This document shows, in pieces, positions 26,151-33,039 of a stretch of 64,000 nt of DNA. The position numbers and the translations under genes are program-made. The stretch is from Nonomuraea thailandensis (GTDB taxonomy: Bacteria > Actinomycetota > Actinomycetes > Streptosporangiales > Streptosporangiaceae): contig NZ_JAMZEB010000002.1 of assembly GCF_024172165.1 (NCBI RefSeq), positions 10,736,001 through 10,800,000 on the forward strand, read 5' to 3'. The notes beneath the pieces were generated by a model that was not told the DNA's origin, searched no databases, and saw only the letters and a program-made list of their open reading frames with translations. Within the stretch, counting starts at the first letter, position 1. The number at the start of each line of letters is the position of its first letter.

Positions 26151-26165
26151 GCCTCCTTCGGAGGC
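26151..26165 (-). promoter_or_regulatory. Hairpin enclosing the purM Shine-Dalgarno
   Basis: On the purM strand GCCTCC-GAA-GGAGGC forms a 6-bp stem with a 3-nt loop. The 3' arm is the purM ribosome-binding site GGAGG, 5 nt before the GTG. Folding would hide it, making purM translation depend on ribosomes arriving from purF or on another factor. Confidence 0.55.
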
Positions 26166-26214
26166 AGTGTGAGCACTGTACTGCTGCGTTTGATGGTTCG
26201 TTCGCTACGCTCTC

Positions 26215-27651
26215 TCACGCTTTGCTCTCCAACACGAACTTGCCCACGTTGTCCTGGTCGATCGGGATCGGGTACTCGCCGGTGAAGCAGGCCCGGCAGA
26301 GCCGGTCGGCCGGGATCGTGGTGGCCTCGGTCAGGCCCTCCAGCGAGATGTAGCCGAGGGAGTCGGCCCCCAGCGAGGCGCGGATCTCCTCGACCGACAG
26401 CGAGCCCGCGATCAGCTCCGCCCTGGTGGCGAAGTCGATGCCGTAGAAGCACGGCCACTTCACGGGCGGGGAGGAGATGCGGACGTGCACCTCGCGCGCC
26501 CCCGCCTCGCGCAACATCTTGACGATGGCCCGCTGGGTGTTGCCGCGCACGATCGAGTCGTCCACGACCACCAGGCGCTTGCCCTCCACGACCTCGCGCA
26601 GCGGGTTGAGCTTGAGCCTGATGCCGAGCTGGCGGATGGTCTGCGAGGGCTGGATGAACGTGCGGCCGACGTAGGAGTTCTTCACCAGGCCCTGGCCGTA
26701 TGGGATGCCGCTCTCCTGGGCGTAGCCCACGGCGGCGGGCGTGCCCGACTCCGGCGTGGGGATGACCAGGTCGGCCTCCACCGGGTGCTCACGGGCCAGC
26801 ACGCGGCCGACCTCGACCCGGGTGACCTGGACGCCGCGCCCGGCGATGGTGGTGTCGGGGCGGGCGAGGTAGACGTACTCGAACAGGCAGCCCTTCGGCT
26901 CCGGCAGCGCGAAGCGGCGGGACCTGACGCCCTGCTCGTCGATCGTGAGCAGCTCGCCGGGCTCGACCTCGCGCACGAACGTGGCGCCCACGATGTCGAG
27001 CGCCGCCGTCTCGGAGGCCACCACCCAGCCGCGCTCCAGGCGGCCCAGGACCAGCGGGCGGATGCCCTGCGGGTCGCGGGCCGCATAGAGCGTCTTCTCG
27101 TCCATGAACACCAGCGTGTAGGCGCCCTTGACCTGCGGGAGCAGCTCCGCGGCGGCGTCCTCGACCGAGCGGCTGCGGTCCTGCGCGAGCAGCGTGGTGA
27201 GGACCTCGGTGTCGGTGGTCGCGCGGATGGAGCCGGGCGCCAGGCGCTGGGCCAGCTCCGGGGTGTTGATCAGGTTGCCGTTGTGGGCCAGCGCCAGGCC
27301 GCCCACCTCGGTGGAGCTCAGCGTGGGCTGAGCGTTCTCCCACACGCTGGACCCGGTCGTGGAGTAGCGGCAGTGGCCGATGGCCAGGTGACCGCGCAGG
27401 GTGCTGAGCACCGACTCGTCGAAGACCTGGGCGACCAGCCCCATGTCCTTGTAGACGAGAATGCGGCTGCCTTCGCTGACCGCGATGCCCGCGGACTCCT
27501 GGCCGCGGTGCTGCAACGCGTACAGCCCGTAGTAGGTGAGTTTGGAAACTTCCTCGCCCGGAGCCCAGACGCCGAAGACACCGCAGGCGTCTTTAGGAGC
27601 GCGGTCGTGGGGGTCCAGATCATGGCCGAGCCGGCCGTCGCCCTTCAGCAC
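26215..27651 (-). CDS. purF: Amidophosphoribosyltransferase
   Basis: 478 aa. First committed step of purine synthesis: PRPP and glutamine to phosphoribosylamine. A short propeptide precedes the N-terminal nucleophile Cys (DACGVFGVW), so it is processed like Bacillus PurF; the four-Cys pattern of an Fe-S PurF is suggested by Cys in HCRYSTTG, GCLFEYVY and the C-terminal CFYGIDF and CRACFTGEY. PRPP loop is VVVDDSIVRGNTQ. GTG 27651 with GAGG upstream gives the usual actinobacterial start; the upstream extension to 27690 is not supported. Confidence 0.96.
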   Translation of the reverse strand: MLKGDGRLGHDLDPHDRAPKDACGVFGVWAPGEEVSKLTYYGLYALQHRGQESAGIAVSEGSRILVYKDMGLVAQVFDESVLSTLRGHLAIGHCRYSTTGSSVWENAQPTLSSTEVGGLALAHNGNLINTPELAQRLAPGSIRATTDTEVLTTLLAQDRSRSVEDAAAELLPQVKGAYTLVFMDEKTLYAARDPQGIRPLVLGRLERGWVVASETAALDIVGATFVREVEPGELLTIDEQGVRSRRFALPEPKGCLFEYVYLARPDTTIAGRGVQVTRVEVGRVLAREHPVEADLVIPTPESGTPAAVGYAQESGIPYGQGLVKNSYVGRTFIQPSQTIRQLGIRLKLNPLREVVEGKRLVVVDDSIVRGNTQRAIVKMLREAGAREVHVRISSPPVKWPCFYGIDFATRAELIAGSLSVEEIRASLGADSLGYISLEGLTEATTIPADRLCRACFTGEYPIPIDQDNVGKFVLESKA

Positions 27652-27702
27652 ATGCCTCAGTTTAGGTCGGCCACTTCCGTGCTCGCACACCCGGGTGTGA
27701 GA

Positions 27703-28446
27703 TCAGATGGCGTGGGCTGACCTGCCCGCATTCGAACCGTCTCGGATGATCTCTCCCGTGAGGTTGTGGTTGGCCGCCGAGCCGAGGAAGACGATCAGCG
27801 CCGCCATGTCGTCGGCGGTGGAGAGCCTGCGGGTGGGCGTGCGGGCCGCGAGCCGGTCGAGGACGTCCTGCGGGAACGGGCGCACGCCGGTGACCGTGAG
27901 GCCCGCGACGGCCACGTTCACCAGGATGCCGTCCCGGCCCGCCTCCCAGGCCAGGGCCCTGGCCATGCCGTGCAGGGCCATCTTCGCGGTGCCGTACGGG
28001 CCGGGGCCCGGCACGCCCTCCTCGCCGATGCCGGAGGAGACCAGCACGATCCGTCCCCACCGCCTGCGCCGCATCTCCGGCAGCACCGCCTGGACGAGCA
28101 GGGCGTTGCCGACCACGTTGGCGTGCATCGTCGCGGACCACTCGGCGGCCGGGACGTCCTCGAACGCCACGCTGCCCGGCTGGACGTTCCCCCAGCGGAC
28201 GGCGTTGGCGACGAGCGCGTCCACCGGGCCCGCCTGCGCGACCGCCGGCGCGATGGTGGCATGGTCCTCCAGGTCGAGACGGACGGCCGCACCCCGGACG
28301 CCGGCCTCCTCGACGCGCGCGACGACCTCGGCGGCGCGGTCGGCGCCCGTGTTGTAGGTGATGGTGACGTCCGCGCCGGTTCTGGCGTACGCGAGCGCGG
28401 TGGCGGCGCCGATGCCGGACGAGCCGCCGGTGATGAGCACGTGCAT
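27703..28446 (-). CDS. SDR oxidoreductase, controlled by adjacent MarR
   Basis: 247 aa classical SDR, FabG-like. Motifs are complete: TGGSSGIGAATALAYA, NAV in place of NNAG, Ser in VLVSSGIG, YGTAKMALHG with catalytic Tyr/Lys, and a VAGLTVTG region after beta-6. Substrate unknown. It follows the MarR gene on the same strand; the gap holds a 24-bp palindrome over the likely promoter. SD GGAGTGG precedes ATG 28446. Confidence 0.88.
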   Translation of the reverse strand: MHVLITGGSSGIGAATALAYARTGADVTITYNTGADRAAEVVARVEEAGVRGAAVRLDLEDHATIAPAVAQAGPVDALVANAVRWGNVQPGSVAFEDVPAAEWSATMHANVVGNALLVQAVLPEMRRRRWGRIVLVSSGIGEEGVPGPGPYGTAKMALHGMARALAWEAGRDGILVNVAVAGLTVTGVRPFPQDVLDRLAARTPTRRLSTADDMAALIVFLGSAANHNLTGEIIRDGSNAGRSAHAI

Positions 28447-28461
28447 GGTCCACTCCTTGAA

Positions 28462-28485
28462 TTAGCCGACTAATTAGCCAGCTAA
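28462..28485. promoter_or_regulatory. MarR-type operator palindrome
   Basis: A 24-bp near-perfect palindrome centred on AATT, with left half TTAGCCGACTAA and right half TTAGCCAGCTAA; only two of the twelve paired positions fail. It lies 15 bp upstream of the SDR start and just downstream of the MarR gene. A further half-site TTAGCCGAC occurs at 29014-29022, upstream of marR. Size and symmetry fit a MarR dimer site. Confidence 0.65.
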
Positions 28486-28518
28486 CTGTGCGCCGCGCCG
28501 GCGTGCAAGGGCGTTTCG

Positions 28519-28935
28519 CTAGCAGTGAAAATCGGGCGTGGCGCGCAGGAACCGGGCCAGCAGCTCACGCTCCTCGGCCGTGAAGCCGCGCTGGAGGTCC
28601 TCGTCCAGCTGCTTCCAGATGCCCTCCACCGGCTCGCGCAGGGCCTTGCCCGTGTCGGTGAGGTACACCCGGCCGACCCGGGGACGGTCGGGGTCGGGGG
28701 CGCGGTAGACGATGCCCCCGCGCTCCAGGCGCTGGAGGGTCTTGGTGACGGTCGGCGGCTCGACGCCCAGCCTGGCGATCAGCTCGCCCTGCGTCAGGCC
28801 GTCCTCCCGCCACAGCTGGTTGAGCAGCAGCTCCTGGCCCACGTGCAGGCCGAGCGGCACCAGCGCGGCGGCGAGCTGGTTGCGGTGGGCCTTCATGAGC
28901 TTGATGAGCGCGTACGTCAGGGTCTCGTCCAGCAT
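28519..28935 (-). CDS. MarR-family regulator
   Basis: 138 aa winged-helix protein: LNQLWREDGLTQGELIARLG, recognition helix region PPTVTKTLQRLERGGIV and wing RAPDPDRPRVGRVYLTDTG. Such proteins respond to phenolics, oxidants or drugs. It precedes the SDR gene, with the palindromic operator in the 72-bp gap. ATG 28935; 141 bp to the divergent DUF4190 gene. Confidence 0.9.
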   Translation of the reverse strand: MLDETLTYALIKLMKAHRNQLAAALVPLGLHVGQELLLNQLWREDGLTQGELIARLGVEPPTVTKTLQRLERGGIVYRAPDPDRPRVGRVYLTDTGKALREPVEGIWKQLDEDLQRGFTAEERELLARFLRATPDFHC

Positions 28936-29076
28936 GCACTCATCTTGCCTCCCGCCTGGTGCTTTGGCGCATGGTGACCCAACGATGAGCGGCCTCTTAC
29001 CGTGTCGCGTGGTTTAGCCGACGGCTTCCGCGAAAGGGTGAAGTATCCGGCATGCAGACCCTCGGGAGACGCAGAC

Positions 29077-30372
29077 GTGACCACACCTGAGGACCCGAAC
29101 GAGCCCCGCGAAGGGCAGCGCCCGCGGGAGGGCCAGCCAGACAGCACGCCCGCCCAGCACGAGCCCGAGTGGTGGAGCGAGGGCACGCTGCCGGAGGACG
29201 AGCGGCCGCCCAGGCAGGGCGCGGCTCCGGACGTCACGCCCGGGCAGGGGCCGGCTCCGGGCACCGCGCCCGAGGAGGAGCCGGGGATCGTGCCGGGACG
29301 CGGGCCGGGGGAGGAGGAGCCGATCTCGCCGGTTCCGCCGGTGGTGCCCCGCCCCGACGTGCCGCCGACGCACGAGCCCAGGCCGGCCGGTGAGCCGTCC
29401 CACCCCGACCTGCCCACCTCGCCCGAGACGCCGGAGCCCACGGGCGGCGACGCCGAGGCGACCCAGGTGTACCCGATCCCCGGCGCCACCCCGTCCTATC
29501 CGGGCTGGGGCGAAACGCCGCAGGAGGAGCGGCCCGCCAGGCAGGAGCCCTCGCGCTACGACCAGGGCGACCGGCCGCAGCAGCAGCCGTACTTCGCACC
29601 ACCCGAGGCGGGCGCCCCGTCCGGGGAGAGCGCGTCTCCCCGGCAGAGCACCTCGTCGGGGGAGGGCGCGTCCCGCTGGGAGAGCACCCCGTCGGGAGGG
29701 GGCGCGTCCCGCTGGGAGAGCACCCCGTCCGGGGAGGGCCCGGCGCCTTGGGAGAACACGCCGCCCGGAGGGATCCCTGTCCCCCCAGGAGGCGCGCAGG
29801 GCGGTCAGGAGGGGACGCCGCCCGAGGGCGGCACGCCGGACCAGGGGCACGCCGTCCCGCCCGGGCAGGAGCCCGATCCGACGGTGCCGGGCACGTCGCC
29901 CTCCAGCCCGTACGGCGGCCCGCCCGGCTACCCGCCGCCCCCGCCCCCAGGAGCCCCCTACGGCTCCCAGCCGGGCCAGCCGGGCCAGTACGGCCAGCCC
30001 GGGCAGTACGGTCAGTACGGTCAGTACGGCCAGTACGGCCAGTACGGGCAGTACGAGCAGGCCAAGCCGGGCAGCGGCCTGGCCACGGCCTCGCTCGTCC
30101 TCGGCGTGGCCAGCCCCTTCCTGGTGTTCGTCTGCTTCACCGGCCTGATCACCGCGATCCTGTCGATCGTCTTCGGCTGGGTGGCGCTGGCGAAGCGCGC
30201 GGGCAAGGGCCGCGCCGTCGCCGGCATCGTGATCAGCGTCCTGTCGCTGATCCTGTTCGCGATCGTGGCCATCTGGTTCTGGAACGTGGTCCAGGAGTGC
30301 GCCCATCTGCCCGGCCAGCTCGCCGACCGGTGCTTCGAGGACAAGTTCCCCTGGATGAGCGGCACCCGCTAA
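29077..30372 (+). CDS. DUF4190 membrane protein with long Pro/Gly-rich repeat region
   Basis: 431 aa. Residues 1-325 are hydrophilic, Pro/Gly/Glu-rich and disordered, with a 12-residue tandem repeat (GASRWESTPSGG type) and a terminal run of QYG units. A DUF4190 domain with two helices follows (SLVLGVASPFLVFVCFTGL, and a second ending FAIVAIWFW), with the conserved IVFGWVALAKRAGKGRAVAG between. Probably a cytoplasm-facing disordered N-terminus attached to a small membrane hairpin. GTG 29077 has GGGAG upstream. Function unknown. Confidence 0.8.
   Translation: MTTPEDPNEPREGQRPREGQPDSTPAQHEPEWWSEGTLPEDERPPRQGAAPDVTPGQGPAPGTAPEEEPGIVPGRGPGEEEPISPVPPVVPRPDVPPTHEPRPAGEPSHPDLPTSPETPEPTGGDAEATQVYPIPGATPSYPGWGETPQEERPARQEPSRYDQGDRPQQQPYFAPPEAGAPSGESASPRQSTSSGEGASRWESTPSGGGASRWESTPSGEGPAPWENTPPGGIPVPPGGAQGGQEGTPPEGGTPDQGHAVPPGQEPDPTVPGTSPSSPYGGPPGYPPPPPPGAPYGSQPGQPGQYGQPGQYGQYGQYGQYGQYGQYEQAKPGSGLATASLVLGVASPFLVFVCFTGLITAILSIVFGWVALAKRAGKGRAVAGIVISVLSLILFAIVAIWFWNVVQECAHLPGQLADRCFEDKFPWMSGTR
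29629..29772 (+). repeat. 36-bp in-frame tandem repeat, about four units
   Basis: Units start near 29629, 29665, 29701 and 29737. The second and third are almost identical; the outer two are diverged. Each encodes 12 residues of the form GASRWESTPSGG. Copy number may vary between strains. Confidence 0.8.
30004..30060 (+). repeat. 9-bp tandem repeat encoding QYG units
   Basis: About six consecutive copies of CAGTACGGN, encoding Gln-Tyr-Gly, directly before the DUF4190 membrane domain. The repeat is a slippage-prone low-complexity stretch. Confidence 0.85.
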
Positions 30373-30806
30373 AGCGGCAAATATCCGGATAGGTCGGCTC
30401 GGGCGCCGCTGGCCGACACGGCGCCTTCCGCCATGGCCTCGTCCCACGTCATCCGCCCGAGCGCGAGCCGGATCCAGGTCCGCCCGTCCATCTCGACCAC
30501 GTTCGGCGGCGTGCCCCGGGTGTGCCGGGGTCCCTCGATGGCCTGGACGGCGGCGTACGGCGGCACGCGCACCTCGACGGTCCGCCCGGGCGCCGTGCTC
30601 GCCAGCCTGTCGAGCAGGTGGCGCACCGCCATCCTGGCCGCGTCGCGCTCGGGCTGGAGCCCGCGCTCGTAGGCCGCCAGCACGGCGGCCACGAGCGCGT
30701 CGGCCAGTGTGGAGGCGGGCCCGTCGTAGGAGGGCTCGTCCAGAGCGACGAGCTGGCCGTCGAGGGCCGCTCTCAGCTTCTCCTGATCCATCTTGCGTGG
30801 TGGCAC
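30369..30806 (-). CDS. Sterol-carrier-family protein (SCP_3 type)
   Basis: 145 aa. The C-terminal 80 residues carry the bacterial sterol-carrier signature: TVEVRVPPYAAVQAIEGPRH, RGTPPNVVEMD and MAEGAVSASGARADLSGYLP. The N-terminal part is a short helical region; many relatives have a longer one, so this is a compact form. Probably binds a lipid or hydrophobic small molecule. GTG 30806 with GGGAGA upstream is preferred to ATG 30791. Its stop overlaps the convergent DUF4190 stop by 4 bp. Divergent from phoX. Confidence 0.78.
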   Translation of the reverse strand: MPPRKMDQEKLRAALDGQLVALDEPSYDGPASTLADALVAAVLAAYERGLQPERDAARMAVRHLLDRLASTAPGRTVEVRVPPYAAVQAIEGPRHTRGTPPNVVEMDGRTWIRLALGRMTWDEAMAEGAVSASGARADLSGYLPL

Positions 30807-30829
30807 CCTGCCATTCTCTCCCGGGAAGC

Positions 30830-30869
30830 GTTCATCGAGACGGAGGTCATCGTTCACCTCCGGTTTCGA
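30830..30869 (+). promoter_or_regulatory. PHO box (PhoP binding repeats) upstream of phoX
   Basis: Direct repeats at 11-bp spacing: GTTCATC (30830), a degenerate unit at 30841, GTTCACC (30852, exact PHO-box core) and GTTTCGA (30863). This is the arrangement of Streptomyces PhoP sites. It lies 50-90 bp before the phoX start and on the boundary of the divergent sterol-carrier gene. Confidence 0.75.
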
Positions 30870-30920
30870 CGGCGAACGTAGCCTCCCGGCGGTACAACCG
30901 CGCACATATATGGAGGACCT

Positions 30921-33005
30921 GTGGCGAACCCCAACGCGGGGCCGCGGCTGCTGCCGCTGCTTTCCACCCCGCACAAAGGTGGCCGTTCCGCGTTGACCTG
31001 TCAGTTCCGCTGCGGCAACGCGTGCGCGCATGACGTGGCCAACACCGCCGACAACGCCTATTTCGGCGACGTGGTGAAGGAGGCGCTGTCCCGGCGCGGC
31101 GTGCTGCGCGCGGGCGCGCTCGGCGCGGTCGTGGTGGGCGCCGGCGTGGCGGGCGCCGTGCCGGCCCTGGCCGACGAGCCCGAGGCGGAGGCCGCCAGGC
31201 ACGGCTGGAACGGCGGCGGCGGCAACAGCGACATCCGCTTCACCGCCGTGCAGCCGAACACCGATGACGCCCTGACCATCCCGGAAGGCTACAAGTCCTC
31301 CGTGGTCGTGCGCTGGGGCGACCCGGTGCTGCCCGACGCGCCGGCGTTCGACTTCGAGAACCAGACCGCCGACGCCCAGAACAAGCAGTTCGGCTACAAC
31401 TGTGACTTCGTGACGGTCTTCCCGATGGGCCGGGACCGCGCGCTGATGTGGGTCAACCACGAGTACACCGACGAGAGCCTGATGTTCCGCGGCTACACCG
31501 GTGGCGCGGCGGCGACCGAGGATCAGATCAGGATCGGGCTGGCCGCGCACGGCGGCTCGGTCGTGGAGATCGAGCGGGCCGGCGACACCGGTGAGTGGAA
31601 GCTGGTCACCAGGGGCCGCCGCCGCTACAACCGCCGCATCACCGCTCAGACGAAGATGCGGTTCAGCGGCCCCGCCGCCGGCAGCGATCTGCTGAAGACG
31701 GCCGCCGACCCGAAGGGCACCACGCCCATCGGCATGCTGAACAACTGCGCGGGCGGCACCACCCCGTGGGGCACGGTGCTGACCGCCGAGGAGAACTTCA
31801 ACCAGTACTTCATCAACGGCGACAAGGTGCCCGAGGCGCAGAAGCCGTACATCACCCGCTACTCGATCACGACCGGCACCCCCTCCTCCAGCCGCCGGTT
31901 CGACCGTGTCGAGGAGCGCTTCGACCTGGCCAAGCACCCGAACGAGGTCAACAGGTTCGGGTGGATCGTGGAGATCGACCCGTTCGACCCCGACTCGACG
32001 CCGATCAAGCGCACCGCGCTCGGCCGCTTCGCCCACGAGGCCGCCACCACGACGCTGGCCCGCGACGGCCGCCTGGTCGTCTACATGGGTGACGACTCGC
32101 GCTTCGAGTACATCTACAAGTTCGTCTCCAAGGACCGCTACATCCCCGGCTTCGACCGCCACAACCGGGAGCTGCTGGACGAGGGCACCCTGTACGTGGC
32201 CAAGTTCACCGGCGACAGCCCGGCCGCCGAGCTCGACGGCTCCGGCAAGCTGCCCTCCGACGGCCAGTTCGACGGCTACGGCGAGTGGAAGCCGCTGGTC
32301 TCGGGCGACAGGTCGTTCGTGGACGGCATGACCGCCCAGGAGGTCCTGGTCTACACCCGTTCGGCCGCCGACAAGGTGGAGGGCGGCGCGACGAAGATGG
32401 ACCGCCCCGAGGACGTGGAGCGCAACCCGGTCACCGGCGGCGTCTACGTGGCCCTGACCAACAACTCCAACCGCACCGCGGCCCAGGTGGACGAGGCCAA
32501 CCCGCGCCCGTCCAACAAGCACGGCCACGTGCTGGAGATCGCGGAGCGGCGCAACGACGCGGGCGAGAAGACGTTCGCCTGGTCGCTCCCGCTGGTCTGC
32601 GGCGACCCGAACGACCCCACCACCTACTTCGCCGGCTTCGACAAGACCAAGGTCTCGCCGATCTCCTGCCCGGACAACGTGACGTTCGACAAGGACGGCA
32701 ACCTCTGGATCTCCACGGACGGCAACGCCCTGGAGAAGAACGACGGCCTGTTCGTGATGCCGGTCAGGGGCAAGGAGCGCGGCTACGTGCGCCAGTTCCT
32801 CACCGTGCCGGTCGGCGCCGAGACCTGCGGCCCGCTCGTCTCCGACGACCAGCGCAGCGTCTTCGTGGCGGTGCAGCACCCGGGTGAGACGGACGACGCC
32901 AGCCCGGAGACCCCGAGCAGCCACTGGCCCGACGGCGGCAGCAGCCAGCCCCGCCCGTCGGTGGCCGTGGTCTGGCACGGCAGGGGCAAGAAGATCGGGG
33001 CTTGA
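30921..33005 (+). CDS. phoX: Alkaline phosphatase PhoX, Tat-exported
   Basis: 694 aa Ca/Fe-dependent phosphatase that releases phosphate from organic esters outside the cell. An unusually placed twin-Arg motif (LSRRGVLRAGALGAVVVGAG) starts near residue 57, behind a 56-residue cytosolic leader typical of actinobacterial PhoX. Conserved blocks: YGYNCDFVTVFP-like region, LMWVNHEYTDE, LNNCAGGTTPWGTVLTAEEN, GRFAHEAATT, YMGDDSRFEYIYKF and MDRPEDVERNPVTGGVYVALTNN. GTG 30921 with SD GGAGG. A PHO box upstream predicts induction by phosphate starvation. Its stop lies inside the -35 element of the next gene. Confidence 0.95.
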   Translation: MANPNAGPRLLPLLSTPHKGGRSALTCQFRCGNACAHDVANTADNAYFGDVVKEALSRRGVLRAGALGAVVVGAGVAGAVPALADEPEAEAARHGWNGGGGNSDIRFTAVQPNTDDALTIPEGYKSSVVVRWGDPVLPDAPAFDFENQTADAQNKQFGYNCDFVTVFPMGRDRALMWVNHEYTDESLMFRGYTGGAAATEDQIRIGLAAHGGSVVEIERAGDTGEWKLVTRGRRRYNRRITAQTKMRFSGPAAGSDLLKTAADPKGTTPIGMLNNCAGGTTPWGTVLTAEENFNQYFINGDKVPEAQKPYITRYSITTGTPSSSRRFDRVEERFDLAKHPNEVNRFGWIVEIDPFDPDSTPIKRTALGRFAHEAATTTLARDGRLVVYMGDDSRFEYIYKFVSKDRYIPGFDRHNRELLDEGTLYVAKFTGDSPAAELDGSGKLPSDGQFDGYGEWKPLVSGDRSFVDGMTAQEVLVYTRSAADKVEGGATKMDRPEDVERNPVTGGVYVALTNNSNRTAAQVDEANPRPSNKHGHVLEIAERRNDAGEKTFAWSLPLVCGDPNDPTTYFAGFDKTKVSPISCPDNVTFDKDGNLWISTDGNALEKNDGLFVMPVRGKERGYVRQFLTVPVGAETCGPLVSDDQRSVFVAVQHPGETDDASPETPSSHWPDGGSSQPRPSVAVVWHGRGKKIGA

Positions 33006-33032
33006 CCTCAACTTAACTTGAGGGCCTAGCGT
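33002..33032 (+). promoter_or_regulatory. SoxR-type (MerR family) promoter of the ABC exporter, leaderless
   Basis: A -35 box TTGACC (33002-33007) and -10 TAGCGT (33027-33032) are 19 bp apart, the stretched spacing diagnostic of MerR-family activators. Between and over them lies CCTCAACTTAACTTGAGG (33006-33023), which differs at one position from the E. coli soxS SoxR box as I recall it. Transcription would start at about 33039-33040, i.e. at the ATG itself. Confidence 0.75.
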
Positions 33033-33039
33033 CCATGCC

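Noticed and set aside
29629..30060. CRISPR-like or intergenic repeat array
   Set aside because: The repeats are in frame, contiguous without spacers, and encode a disordered protein segment.
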